Origin: Ruminococcus sp.
GTDB taxonomy: Bacteria > Bacillota > Clostridia > Oscillospirales > Acutalibacteraceae
Reading direction: 5' to 3'
NCBI GenBank assembly: GCA_017481885.1
Contig: JAFUOM010000098.1
Coordinates: 1 to 43,167 of the forward strand
DNA: 43,167 nt
Below the pieces are notes generated by a model. The model ran no database searches. It had not been told where the DNA came from and saw only the letters and a list, made by a program, of their open reading frames with translations. Both the position numbers and the translations under genes were made by a program. This document shows, one piece after another, positions 35,844 to 43,167 of the stretch; position 1 is the first letter of the stretch; each line of letters starts with the position of its first letter.

Positions 35844-36256
35844 TTATCCCTCCTCTACATACACTCTGTCACCATCAGAAATGCTTTTTGAAGTACTATA
35901 TACAATTTGTAGCCCACCATATAAATTGTTTGATGTTACTTCGCAGTACATTTCGTCCTGATTTGTGATGTGTATGTTCTCACTACATACTTTGTAGTCA
36001 CCGTTTTCGTTGTATGGTTGAACAACAAAAACACTGGTGTCTTCTCCAAATCCAGATACAGCAGATAGGGGAATAAGGTATTTGTTTTCGTTAGGGTTGT
36101 TGGATTTAGTAAGAGTTCCAGAGATTACTTCTGTAGTTTTCACTTTAGGTAAAAGCATAGTATCAATAGTATCTGAAAAATATGTAAGTAATGCCAGTAC
36201 TATAAAGAAGATTATAGCAAAGCGTACAGAGTATTTTTTTAGCTTGTCTTTTTCAT
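35844..36256 (-). pseudogene. Short membrane-anchored protein (adaptor-like) with a frameshift at codon 2-3
   Basis: A strong RBS (GAGGAGG) precedes ATG 36256-36254, but that frame reads MKKTS and stops. Adding one A to the A5 run (plus T5 at 36249-36253) gives MKKDKLKKYSVRFAIIFFIV, a TM segment, then LLPKVKTTEVISGTLTKS and a beta-rich tail ending SISDGDRVYVEEG, about 137 residues. As given, the body can start only at ATG 36158 (104 residues, no anchor). The N-terminus resembles membrane-fusion (HlyD-like) partners of MacB permeases, but it lacks the coiled-coil and is much shorter, so the family is unsure. Either a true frameshift, a switchable run, or a sequencing slip. Confidence 0.65.
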
Positions 36257-36266
36257 AATAACCTCC

Positions 36267-37103
36267 TCAACTCTTATCAGCGTTTACAAATGGTAAGTCT
36301 ATATCTTTATGACCATACGTAAAAATCAGCAAAGGTGGTATCATAAACATTACACCACAAGCAAATATAATTCCAAAGTCTGTACTGCTGATGTCTGATA
36401 ACGCTATAGAAAGAGGGTACATTCCTCTGTCATCAAAATAAATCAATGGTTGTTCAATAACATTCCAGTTATCAATAAAACATAGTAATGTAAGCGTTAT
36501 TAATCCACTTTTAATTTGAGGTAATATAATCTTTGTGAATATTTTAAAATATCCTGCACCATCTATACGAGCTGCTTCAATCGATGCGTCTGAGATGTAT
36601 ATTATACTCTGTCTTAAAAGACAGATCCCAAAAGCAGAAAACGTACCAGGTAAAATAATAGCAAGAAAGCTGTTTAGCAGATTAAGACTATCAAGAACAA
36701 TATAGTTGGGTACTAAGGTTACTTGTAATGGTAGAACAAGCAAAATAATATATACAAAAAACAGTTTATCTCTGCCAGGGAATTTAAGCTTTGCAAAAGC
36801 AAAGGCGGCAAGAGAAGATATGGTTACTTGTCCTATCACCGTAGGGACAGTCATTATAACCGAATTCCAAAACTTAAGCAGATATTCAGGTCTGCGAAAA
36901 AAGACTTGATAATACTGCTCAAAAGTAACTTTTTTCGGAATTAGGTTAATCTCTCTGTATTTGTCAGCGGTGAAATTTAGCATTTCGCTTACTTGATTTT
37001 GAGGCATAAAAGAACACGCGATCATATATACAACAGGGAATATAAAAACAGCTACAATAAGGAAAAGAAGTATGTATTTTATAACAGGTTTTATTATTTT
37101 CAT
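36267..37103 (-). CDS. Sugar-type ABC transporter permease (MalG-like)
   Basis: 278 residues, six membrane segments, and the EAA loop EAARIDGAGYFKIFTKIILP that contacts the ATPase. Pairs with the MalF-like permease encoded 9 bp upstream in the same operon. RBS AAGGTGAC. No MalK-type ATPase is present in the operon, so a shared one (MsmK style) is likely. Substrate unknown. Confidence 0.92.
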   Translation of the reverse strand: MKIIKPVIKYILLFLIVAVFIFPVVYMIACSFMPQNQVSEMLNFTADKYREINLIPKKVTFEQYYQVFFRRPEYLLKFWNSVIMTVPTVIGQVTISSLAAFAFAKLKFPGRDKLFFVYIILLVLPLQVTLVPNYIVLDSLNLLNSFLAIILPGTFSAFGICLLRQSIIYISDASIEAARIDGAGYFKIFTKIILPQIKSGLITLTLLCFIDNWNVIEQPLIYFDDRGMYPLSIALSDISSTDFGIIFACGVMFMIPPLLIFTYGHKDIDLPFVNADKS

Positions 37104-37112
37104 AAAGTCACC

Positions 37113-37964
37113 TTAGTCCGTAACACTATGCTTTCGTTCAAAGATAAAGAAAGCAAGTAATAATAAGATGATAAATACCGACAGTATCACAGATGCTGAC
37201 GAAAGCCTAGGATAATTCAGATTATAGTAATTGTTGTTAATGAAGTTTTGCAAGAAGTACACGTTCTTGTTTGGGTAGTCTCCAAACAGTGCGAACACTT
37301 CACGAAAGACTTTGAATGAATAGATAATCTCCATTAAGAATACAAAGAAAGTTGTCGGGGTTATCATTGGTATAGTTATTTGTGTAATGAGTTTGAATGA
37401 ATTCGCACCATCAAGCTTTGCACTTTCATAAAGAGATTGTGGTACATTTGCAAGTCCTGCCGTAAAGAGCACTACACAAAAGCCACAATACTTCCAAACA
37501 TAAATAAGAACTATCATAACCATAGAATACTCTGAATTGAAGAATTCGACTGCGTTAAGCCCTAAACTGTTGAGTAAACCATTAACAGCACCATAATCAT
37601 CGAATAGTAATTGCCAAACACAGATAAGAGATGCCACAGGTACAACAACAGGAATCAACAATGAACTCCTGAAGAAAGAAGATATACTATTAAATGAGTT
37701 TAAAAACAGAGCAATCAAAAACGAAACCACCATCAAAAGTGGGATTGCAATAATGGTGAATACGGCAGTGTTTTTTAAAGCCAGTAAAAAGATATCGTTG
37801 TTTAAAAGGTCAATGTAATTATTAAACCCAACAAAGGTGTTACTGGCATAGAGACTTTTTATGAAGCTTATGATATATGGAACTATGTAAAAGAACATTA
37901 TTCCTAAAAGCGAAGGTAGAATGAATAACAATGCCACTATATATTCTTTTCGTTTTCTTTTCAT
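37113..37964 (-). CDS. Sugar-type ABC transporter permease (MalF-like)
   Basis: 283 residues, six membrane segments beginning YIVALLFILPSLLGIMFFYI, and the EAA loop YESAKLDGANSFKLITQITI. Lies 14 bp after the second solute-binding protein gene. RBS AGGACTG region; starts at ATG 37964. Expected to form a heterodimer with the next gene product. Confidence 0.92.
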   Translation of the reverse strand: MKRKRKEYIVALLFILPSLLGIMFFYIVPYIISFIKSLYASNTFVGFNNYIDLLNNDIFLLALKNTAVFTIIAIPLLMVVSFLIALFLNSFNSISSFFRSSLLIPVVVPVASLICVWQLLFDDYGAVNGLLNSLGLNAVEFFNSEYSMVMIVLIYVWKYCGFCVVLFTAGLANVPQSLYESAKLDGANSFKLITQITIPMITPTTFFVFLMEIIYSFKVFREVFALFGDYPNKNVYFLQNFINNNYYNLNYPRLSSASVILSVFIILLLLAFFIFERKHSVTD

Positions 37965-37978
37965 TATTATCAGTCCTG

Positions 37979-39334
37979 TTATTCCATCATATATATTTGC
38001 GTTGCTGTTTCAAGTTGTGTTATGAATTTGTTTTTTGTTATATCTCCATTTAAATATTTATCCAGTATGTTTTGTATTACATTTTTAGCATAATAGCTTT
38101 CTGTAAGTATGCGATAATTGTAAATCGAGCAATCCTCAAAACTTTTCAGCAGAGGGATAAACTCGTTTTCCAAAAATGTGACTTTCTTTTCGTTGATATT
38201 TATTTCTTCATCTGTAACAATGCCATCATCTTCTATATCGAGGATATCTGTTATTTCTAATTCGAGAGCGTCTTCCAAAACGCTGTTCTTTACAGGCAAA
38301 GCAACAATGCCGCCTGAATACATTCTTTCTTTTCTCAGTGCACCACAGTGATAAGCTTGTTGTTGATCACTAAGAGCAAACTCGACAAAATTCATTATCA
38401 GTTCTTTTTTATCAGAGTTTTCGTTCACAGCTATTGCGGCTTGTATATATGCTGATGTTTTACCATTACGATTATAAGTAGGAAACAGTATTAACTCTTT
38501 ACCTGATGCTTGCTCTATGCAATAGGTTCGGGCTACCGATTCTACCGATCCTCCACTTAAAGCGTAGGGGGAGCGAGTGAGAACTTTTGGATTTTCAAAA
38601 AAGTAATCTTCAACTGGTTCCTCATTGTTTTGAAATAAGGTGGTCATAATATCTATAGCTAATGAGAATTCCTCTGTGTCAAAGTAAGTTTCTTTTTCTG
38701 TAAAATCAACATACTGGTTGATAACGTAAATAAATGAGTTGTATTTTTCGTAATCTTCTGCATAAATAAAGTCATATTCGCCTGATGATTTAAGTTTTGC
38801 TAATTCTTCGTATGTTATCGTTTTTGGATTAATATTGAGTGCATCTGTTCTGTCTTTTGTTGAATATAGCGTGTCTATGCTGTAAAAAAAGGGAATAATA
38901 TATCGATGGTCGTTGAATACACCACTGTCCATCACCGTTTTGTTGTAATCATCAAAGTTAATACTGGAACCGTAGGCTTTTATCATTTCATCGATATCAG
39001 CTAGAGTGGCGTTTTCGATAAACTTTTCAAACGGCAAGGTTTGATCCAAACTGAAAAAATCAGGACCTTCGTCTGCCATTATTTCTGTAGAGATTGTGGA
39101 GATAAATTCCTCTTCTGAGTCAAAGTGTCGTATTTCAATCCTGTCGTTCTTATCTCCATAAAGTGAACAGCTTTTATTATATTTTTCAATGAGGTCAGTG
39201 ATATCATCTGTCTCACCCAAGCAATAGTAAACAGCTGTCGTATTCTCGTTGGTTTCTGTATATGTGCAAGCCGATAGTTGTGAAGATATAAGCATAGCTA
39301 AAAGCAAAGATATAGACAGCAATCGTTTTTTCAT
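37979..39334 (-). CDS. ABC transporter solute-binding lipoprotein, paralog 2
   Basis: 451 residues. Lipobox LSAC (Cys23). Paralog of the protein at 40457-41827: shared DLIEKYNKSCSLYGDKND near the N-terminus (the other has ELIEKYNKHCWIYGDEKD), GPDFFSLDQTLPFEKF, a DCSIYNYR segment and the end TATQIYMME. Family 1-type binding protein but longer and divergent. Near residues 350-375 it has DILDIEDDGIVTDEE, a degraded EF-hand-like loop. Immediately upstream of the two permease genes, so it most likely serves them. Ligand unknown. Confidence 0.88.
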   Translation of the reverse strand: MKKRLLSISLLLAMLISSQLSACTYTETNENTTAVYYCLGETDDITDLIEKYNKSCSLYGDKNDRIEIRHFDSEEEFISTISTEIMADEGPDFFSLDQTLPFEKFIENATLADIDEMIKAYGSSINFDDYNKTVMDSGVFNDHRYIIPFFYSIDTLYSTKDRTDALNINPKTITYEELAKLKSSGEYDFIYAEDYEKYNSFIYVINQYVDFTEKETYFDTEEFSLAIDIMTTLFQNNEEPVEDYFFENPKVLTRSPYALSGGSVESVARTYCIEQASGKELILFPTYNRNGKTSAYIQAAIAVNENSDKKELIMNFVEFALSDQQQAYHCGALRKERMYSGGIVALPVKNSVLEDALELEITDILDIEDDGIVTDEEININEKKVTFLENEFIPLLKSFEDCSIYNYRILTESYYAKNVIQNILDKYLNGDITKNKFITQLETATQIYMME

Positions 39335-39372
39335 AAGGCTCCTTAAAAATTGAGATTATCCATAGATAAAAT

Positions 39373-39400
39373 AATATATCAGTTAACAATAATGTTTCAA
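39373..39400 (-). promoter_or_regulatory. Possible promoter of solute-binding protein 2
   Basis: Minus strand TTGAAA (39400-39395), 16 bp, TATATT (39378-39373). The -35 overlaps the 17-bp inverted-repeat motif 39394-39410. Confidence 0.4.
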
Positions 39401-40360
39401 CGCCACTACAATGCTTCTATAATTTGAAAACTATTAATAGTTAACTAATTGGTAATCCAGCTAATTTTCTTTGTATCGTTGTTGCATCAAGTATTGTAAC
39501 TGTGCTATTACCTGCAACTTTAGCGCTAGTTAGATTTATGTCACTTTCTGTAATCAATCCTGCTAAATAACGTTGAATGCATGTTGCGTCCACAATTGAT
39601 AGAACACCATCACCATCGGCATCTCCAAGAATTACCGGTGTAGTAGGATTGTCAGGATCTATTTCCATTAAGTAGTTAGGTTCTGCTACCTTTACATAAG
39701 GACTTGCGTTCAAAACCTCTATAGCACGCCAAACGATATCTTCTGACTTTTCAACAAACTTTACGTGATAGACCTTTTGAGTTGAAGAACCAGGAGTTAT
39801 TAACCTTGATTCTGCGATATTAAATCCTGGAAGTAAAGATTCAACAGAAGGTGAATTAAACTGCAAACTTACAAGAACTGCTCCTAACTCAAACTCAAAT
39901 TGTTCACCATTATCAGTAGGTTCAACTGTTGTAGGTTCCTCAACAGGATCAATTTGCATATAGTAGTTTGGTTCTGCAGCTTTCACATAAGGGCTCGCAT
40001 TCAAAACCTCTATAGCTTTCCTAACTATTTCCTCTGTTTTTTCAGAGAACACAACATGATAAACTTTTTGAGTTGAAAAACCGGGAGTTATTAACCTTGA
40101 TTCTGCGATATTAAATCCTGGAAGTAAAGATTCAACAGAAGGTGAATTAGATTCCAAGCTGACTATAACAGCACCTAACTCAAATATAATCTCATCATTA
40201 GCAAATGTCCTTGTAACCGCGAAAACTCCTGTTATAGAACATATCAATAATCCTATAATAATGAAAATAACCGTTAATCTCCTAAAAAATCTGTTCATAA
40301 AAAGCACCTCCTTTTGAATTATTCTAATAGTTTCAAAGATATCTGTAGTGGCGTTGAAAC
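39394..40360. repeat. 17-bp perfect inverted repeat flanking the small dockerin gene
   Basis: GTTTCAACGCCACTACA at 39394-39410 and its exact reverse complement at 40344-40360. Just inside both arms a second match (TGAAAACTATTA left, TTGAAACTATTA right after inversion) extends the similarity. CTAATTGGTAA also recurs directly at 39438-39448 and 40361-40371. Either ends of a small mobile cassette or paired operators upstream of two genes. Confidence 0.6.
39441..40298 (-). CDS. Secreted dockerin protein with two subtilase-propeptide-like domains
   Basis: 285 residues from ATG 40298 (AGGAGG 8 bp upstream). Signal peptide about 1-27 (ends ITGVFA). Two near-identical about 79-residue domains (about 40-118 and 136-214), each ELGAVIVSL..., SVESLLPGFNIAESRL, KVYHVVFSEKTEE and AIEVLNASPYVKAAEPNY. 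The last string (A..L..SPYV..AEPNY) is the signature end of subtilisin-family (S8) prodomains, which inhibit and fold the protease. No protease domain follows; instead a dockerin (about 224-285): loop 1 DADGDGVLSIVD is good, loop 2 (AGNSTVTILD) lacks the first Asp. Likely a cellulosome-attached protease inhibitor or chaperone; this is inference. Confidence 0.82.
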   Translation of the reverse strand: MNRFFRRLTVIFIIIGLLICSITGVFAVTRTFANDEIIFELGAVIVSLESNSPSVESLLPGFNIAESRLITPGFSTQKVYHVVFSEKTEEIVRKAIEVLNASPYVKAAEPNYYMQIDPVEEPTTVEPTDNGEQFEFELGAVLVSLQFNSPSVESLLPGFNIAESRLITPGSSTQKVYHVKFVEKSEDIVWRAIEVLNASPYVKVAEPNYLMEIDPDNPTTPVILGDADGDGVLSIVDATCIQRYLAGLITESDINLTSAKVAGNSTVTILDATTIQRKLAGLPIS

Positions 40361-40456
40361 CTAATTGGTAAAAGACTTTTTCTTATCAGTAAAATAAAGC
40401 TTATTGCGATAATAAGGTGTATAGTAGGAATTTTTATAAAATATATTTCTTAGAAT

Positions 40457-41827
40457 TTATTCGTTAATATATATCTGGGTGGTACTGTAAAGACGGTCAA
40501 CAAAAACATCTTTTGTTATTATGTCATCAAAGTAATCATTCATTAATTTGTAAACAACATTATAGTTGAAGTGGGTGCCGTTTATACGTTCAAAATTATA
40601 AATGGAGCACGATTCAATACTTTCAACCATAGGTTTGTAAACTTCTTCTAAAACTCGATTTTTTTCATTATTCATCCTTGTTTCCGTTTCGTCTATAGTT
40701 CCATCTTCATTTGTGTCAGCTTGGTATTCATAAGCGTTCTTTACTGCTCTTTCATATACGCTCGTTTTCACAGGCAATGATATGTAGTTTGCACCATTAA
40801 ATTCAGTTTCAGCTAATCTTTCGCCACACCAATATCCCTGACATTTATCGCTTAGCGTATATTCAATGAACTTGAGTGCTTTATCTTTATGTTTACAATT
40901 TTCATTTATTGCAAATCCCATTTCAACATACGAAGACATCTCACCGCTTTTTGTAAAGTTATTTAAAACAACAATTTCATCGTTATTCGAATAATTATTG
41001 TTTTGAAATTTAGTGAAGTTTAACGGAGATGCTCCAAACCAAGTGTTAAGTGGTGATTTTAACATAGCTGTTTTATCTAATGTCTCAATATCATTCATAT
41101 CATCGGTAGGTTCACAATCTTCCATCAAAACACGCACATAATCAAGAGCTTTGATAAACTCTTCGCTTTTGATATCATTTTTCTCGTGCTTTAAATCAAC
41201 AAAACAATCTACAAAGTTATAAAAGAAGTTCCAGTTGTTAAGACTGAAGTATAGTTCGCCTTGGTGTTTGGGTAGAACTTCTGCAAGAGATTCGTAGGAG
41301 AAACTGTCAGCAGATAACCCGACTTTTTGAAGTTGTTTTTCAGTTGTGAAAAACACATCAGGGCAATAGAACAGAGGTAAGATATATCGTTTATCTTCAT
41401 ACATTCCGCAATCCATTACAACTTGGTTATAGTCCTCAAAATTAATTTCGGAACAATAGTCGGATACAATCGTGTTAATGTCAGAAAACACACCTGTTTT
41501 CATAAGCTTTTCAAAAGGAATCATATAATCAAGAGTTATGATGTCAGGACCTCTACCAGTCATCAACTCTGCCGATAATATATCAATAAGTTCTTTGTTG
41601 GTTTCAAACTCCTTAATTTTTATTACGTCTTTTTCGTCACCGTAAATCCAACAATGCTTGTTGTATTTTTCTATCAGTTCTGTGTATATACTCCCATCAC
41701 CTACGGCATAGTACGTGAGATATGTTCCTTCATCAGTGTTTTCAGAGTTGTTGCTACCACATGCCGTAAGTGTAAGAGTAAATAATATTGAGAAAACAAG
41801 CAGTATTGCTATAGTTTTATTTTTCAT
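40457..41827 (-). CDS. ABC transporter solute-binding lipoprotein, paralog 1, with EF-hand loop
   Basis: 456 residues. Lipobox LTAC (Cys23). Shares the plan of the 37979-39334 protein (GPDIITLDYMIPFEKLM, ESCSIYNFE, STTQIYINE end). At residues 371-382 it has a textbook EF-hand loop, DTNEDGTIDETE, which is unusual for this family and suggests calcium control of the C-terminal lobe. Lies 22 bp downstream of the histidine kinase gene, so the pair may form a ligand-sensing unit. It is separated from paralog 2 by the small dockerin gene. Ligand unknown. Confidence 0.88.
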   Translation of the reverse strand: MKNKTIAILLVFSILFTLTLTACGSNNSENTDEGTYLTYYAVGDGSIYTELIEKYNKHCWIYGDEKDVIKIKEFETNKELIDILSAELMTGRGPDIITLDYMIPFEKLMKTGVFSDINTIVSDYCSEINFEDYNQVVMDCGMYEDKRYILPLFYCPDVFFTTEKQLQKVGLSADSFSYESLAEVLPKHQGELYFSLNNWNFFYNFVDCFVDLKHEKNDIKSEEFIKALDYVRVLMEDCEPTDDMNDIETLDKTAMLKSPLNTWFGASPLNFTKFQNNNYSNNDEIVVLNNFTKSGEMSSYVEMGFAINENCKHKDKALKFIEYTLSDKCQGYWCGERLAETEFNGANYISLPVKTSVYERAVKNAYEYQADTNEDGTIDETETRMNNEKNRVLEEVYKPMVESIESCSIYNFERINGTHFNYNVVYKLMNDYFDDIITKDVFVDRLYSTTQIYINE

Positions 41828-41849
41828 ATCAAAAATCCTTTGTTAATCT

Positions 41850-43167
41850 TTATTTGAATGTAAATGATGTTGTAAAAATATTGTTTTTGATTGATGACCT
41901 TAGCTTGAATTTGTGTAAGCAAAGGATTTTTTGAGTGACACTCAAACCAATACCATTCCCAGATTTTTGACCATTTTTTGGATGTCGGTAGTATGGCTTA
42001 AATAGTTTCTTTAAATCCTTTTGAGTTAAGTAAGTACATCTGTTGCTTATCGAAAAATAATTAGCTGTGAGTTGTATAGTTACACTTTCTCCTTCGCCAT
42101 ACCGAACAGCATTGTCTATAAGGTTTTCTACGACAGTTGTGATGAGTGTTTTGTCTGCGTTGACAAATACGTCTTCAGTTTTTTCAAAGATAATCTGTTT
42201 GTCATATTGTGAGTACTCGTCTGCAACTCTTGTTACAAGCTCACTGAGATTAAGTTTTTCGTATTTAAGTTTATAAGAATTGGTTTCAATCTTTGATAAC
42301 TCAAACATTTTCTTAATCCGTTCGTCCATTATATTTATTTGATTTAACGATGTATCAATACAGGATTTTTGTTCGTTATTATCAGTGAGTTCAGCGAGAG
42401 TTTCAATATTACCGCTGATTATAAACAATGGAGTTTTTAAATTGTGAGCGAGAGAGTTTGTGATAGTGATTAGATTTCTTTCCTTTTCTAATTCTTTTTT
42501 GAAATAGAAAAAGACAGTAGTGGCAAGTATAAAACCCATTACAAGAAACAGAAGCATTATGCAAATAGATACAAGTTTTATGTCATCAACACAGTTGTCC
42601 ATGATGTTAAATGTTTCTATGTATGTAACGGTATAAACGTTAAAATCACCGGAAAGAACTACTGAGTGTCCCGAAAAGATAACTGAATTTTCATCTACAG
42701 GTTCATACGAATGAGCGATATGTCTGTATGCGTATTCAAAATTACCTAAGTAATAAATCGATGGATTCTCCGTATCATTTTTACACTTATCAATTATATT
42801 GTTCATCTTTTCAACGCTATAATTACCAAAGAAAAAATCTCTATCTATAACATTTTTGCGTCCCGATGAACTCTTGATTTTTTCATTTTTAATATTCATA
42901 TCTGGTTTCAGTTCAAATGTTTCTATTACTTCATCCTGAACATACCATACATTACCTTCTTTTGTCTCTACAACTTCAATAGTTAAAGGTATGATTTGTT
43001 CACCAATAAAACTGTAATATGTGCATACAAGCTCATAGTAGGTGTCTGTATTTGACTCAGGTTTACTATTAAGATAATCAGAAATTCTATTGTATTGCTC
43101 GTCTGATATAGATTTTCTGAATTGTTCAAAGAATATGTAACCGTTTTCTAAGTAATTTAATGAGTTA
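41850..43167 (-). CDS. Sensor histidine kinase, 5' end cut by window edge
   Basis: The frame is open from the right edge (first codon about 43166) through to the stop at 41850, at least 438 residues; an ATG at 42899 is internal and not the real start. Extracellular part, one TM near VSICIMLLFLVMGFILATTV, HisKA with NSLAHNLKTPLFIISGNIE (phospho-His), N box VVENLIDNAVRYGEGE, and G box GNGIGLSVTQK. The extracellular region (YLENGYIFFEQFRKSISDEQ onward) has no family I know. Its response regulator is presumably encoded to the right. Followed by the solute-binding protein gene, suggesting that protein presents a ligand to the kinase (inference). Confidence 0.9.
   Translation of the reverse strand, partial: NSLNYLENGYIFFEQFRKSISDEQYNRISDYLNSKPESNTDTYYELVCTYYSFIGEQIIPLTIEVVETKEGNVWYVQDEVIETFELKPDMNIKNEKIKSSSGRKNVIDRDFFFGNYSVEKMNNIIDKCKNDTENPSIYYLGNFEYAYRHIAHSYEPVDENSVIFSGHSVVLSGDFNVYTVTYIETFNIMDNCVDDIKLVSICIMLLFLVMGFILATTVFFYFKKELEKERNLITITNSLAHNLKTPLFIISGNIETLAELTDNNEQKSCIDTSLNQINIMDERIKKMFELSKIETNSYKLKYEKLNLSELVTRVADEYSQYDKQIIFEKTEDVFVNADKTLITTVVENLIDNAVRYGEGESVTIQLTANYFSISNRCTYLTQKDLKKLFKPYYRHPKNGQKSGNGIGLSVTQKILCLHKFKLRSSIKNNIFTTSFTFK

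Noticed and set aside
42899-42901. ATG 42899 as the start of the right-edge histidine kinase
   Set aside because: The frame is open upstream to the window edge with sensible protein sequence, and no RBS precedes this ATG.
32972-43167. Prophage
   Set aside because: Apart from a serine recombinase there are no phage replication, packaging or structural genes; the rest are transport and signalling genes.

Overview
The window looks like part of the chromosome of a low-GC, anaerobic Ruminococcus-like member of the Clostridia (Oscillospiraceae type). Three secreted proteins carry type I dockerin modules, one of them next to starch-binding-like modules. Thiamine is made with the oxygen-sensitive ThiH/ThiC enzymes under TPP riboswitches, an ilv operon is controlled by a T-box, and the window holds a Gram-positive style TPP/T-box/VTC gene complement. 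This assignment is inferred from gene content only.

Layout. 1-8.6 kb: a secreted protein cut by the left edge, an acyl-CoA-synthetase-like enzyme, a 906-residue dockerin protein with two SGNH-like domains, a frameshifted DUF4275-type gene, and a 5'-truncated starch-binding dockerin gene. 8.9-10.2 kb: a lone sugar-type solute-binding lipoprotein. 10.8-18.8 kb: a thiamine region with two TPP riboswitches, the first before an ECF S component and a radical SAM gene, the second before thiS-thiF-thiG-thiH-thiE-HAD phosphatase-thiD-thiC. 19.0-24.3 kb: a two-component system followed by a VTC polyphosphate-polymerase-type protein, a DUF4956 membrane protein and a Cthe_2159-type beta-helix lipoprotein. 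24.7-31.6 kb: an Ile-type T-box leader and ilvA-ridA-ilvB-ilvN-ilvC-ilvD, followed convergently by a LysR regulator. 33.0-43.2 kb, all minus strand: a large serine recombinase, then (in transcription order from the right edge) a histidine kinase, a solute-binding protein, a dockerin protein with two subtilase-propeptide-like domains, a second solute-binding protein, two sugar-type ABC permeases, a short membrane-anchored protein with a frameshift at its start, and a MacB/FtsX-like permease.

Most interesting points. (1) A dispersed repeat of about 200 bp (three long copies, two fragments) looks like a small RNA gene: a promoter-like end, a GNRA-capped hairpin, a tRNA-Leu-like T arm ending in CCA, and an intrinsic terminator. 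Fragments of it sit at the truncated dockerin gene and at the recombinase boundary. (2) The small dockerin protein at 39.4-40.3 kb looks like a cellulosome-targeted subtilase inhibitor and is flanked by a perfect 17-bp inverted repeat. (3) The VTC gene has its ribosome binding site inside an intrinsic-terminator-like hairpin, and the recombinase gene carries a terminator upstream of its own stop codon. (4) Two genes carry apparent single-base deletions in A5 runs; restoring one A rebuilds a sensible protein in both.

No rRNA, CRISPR array or phage structural gene was seen, and no canonical tRNA gene was recognised by eye.
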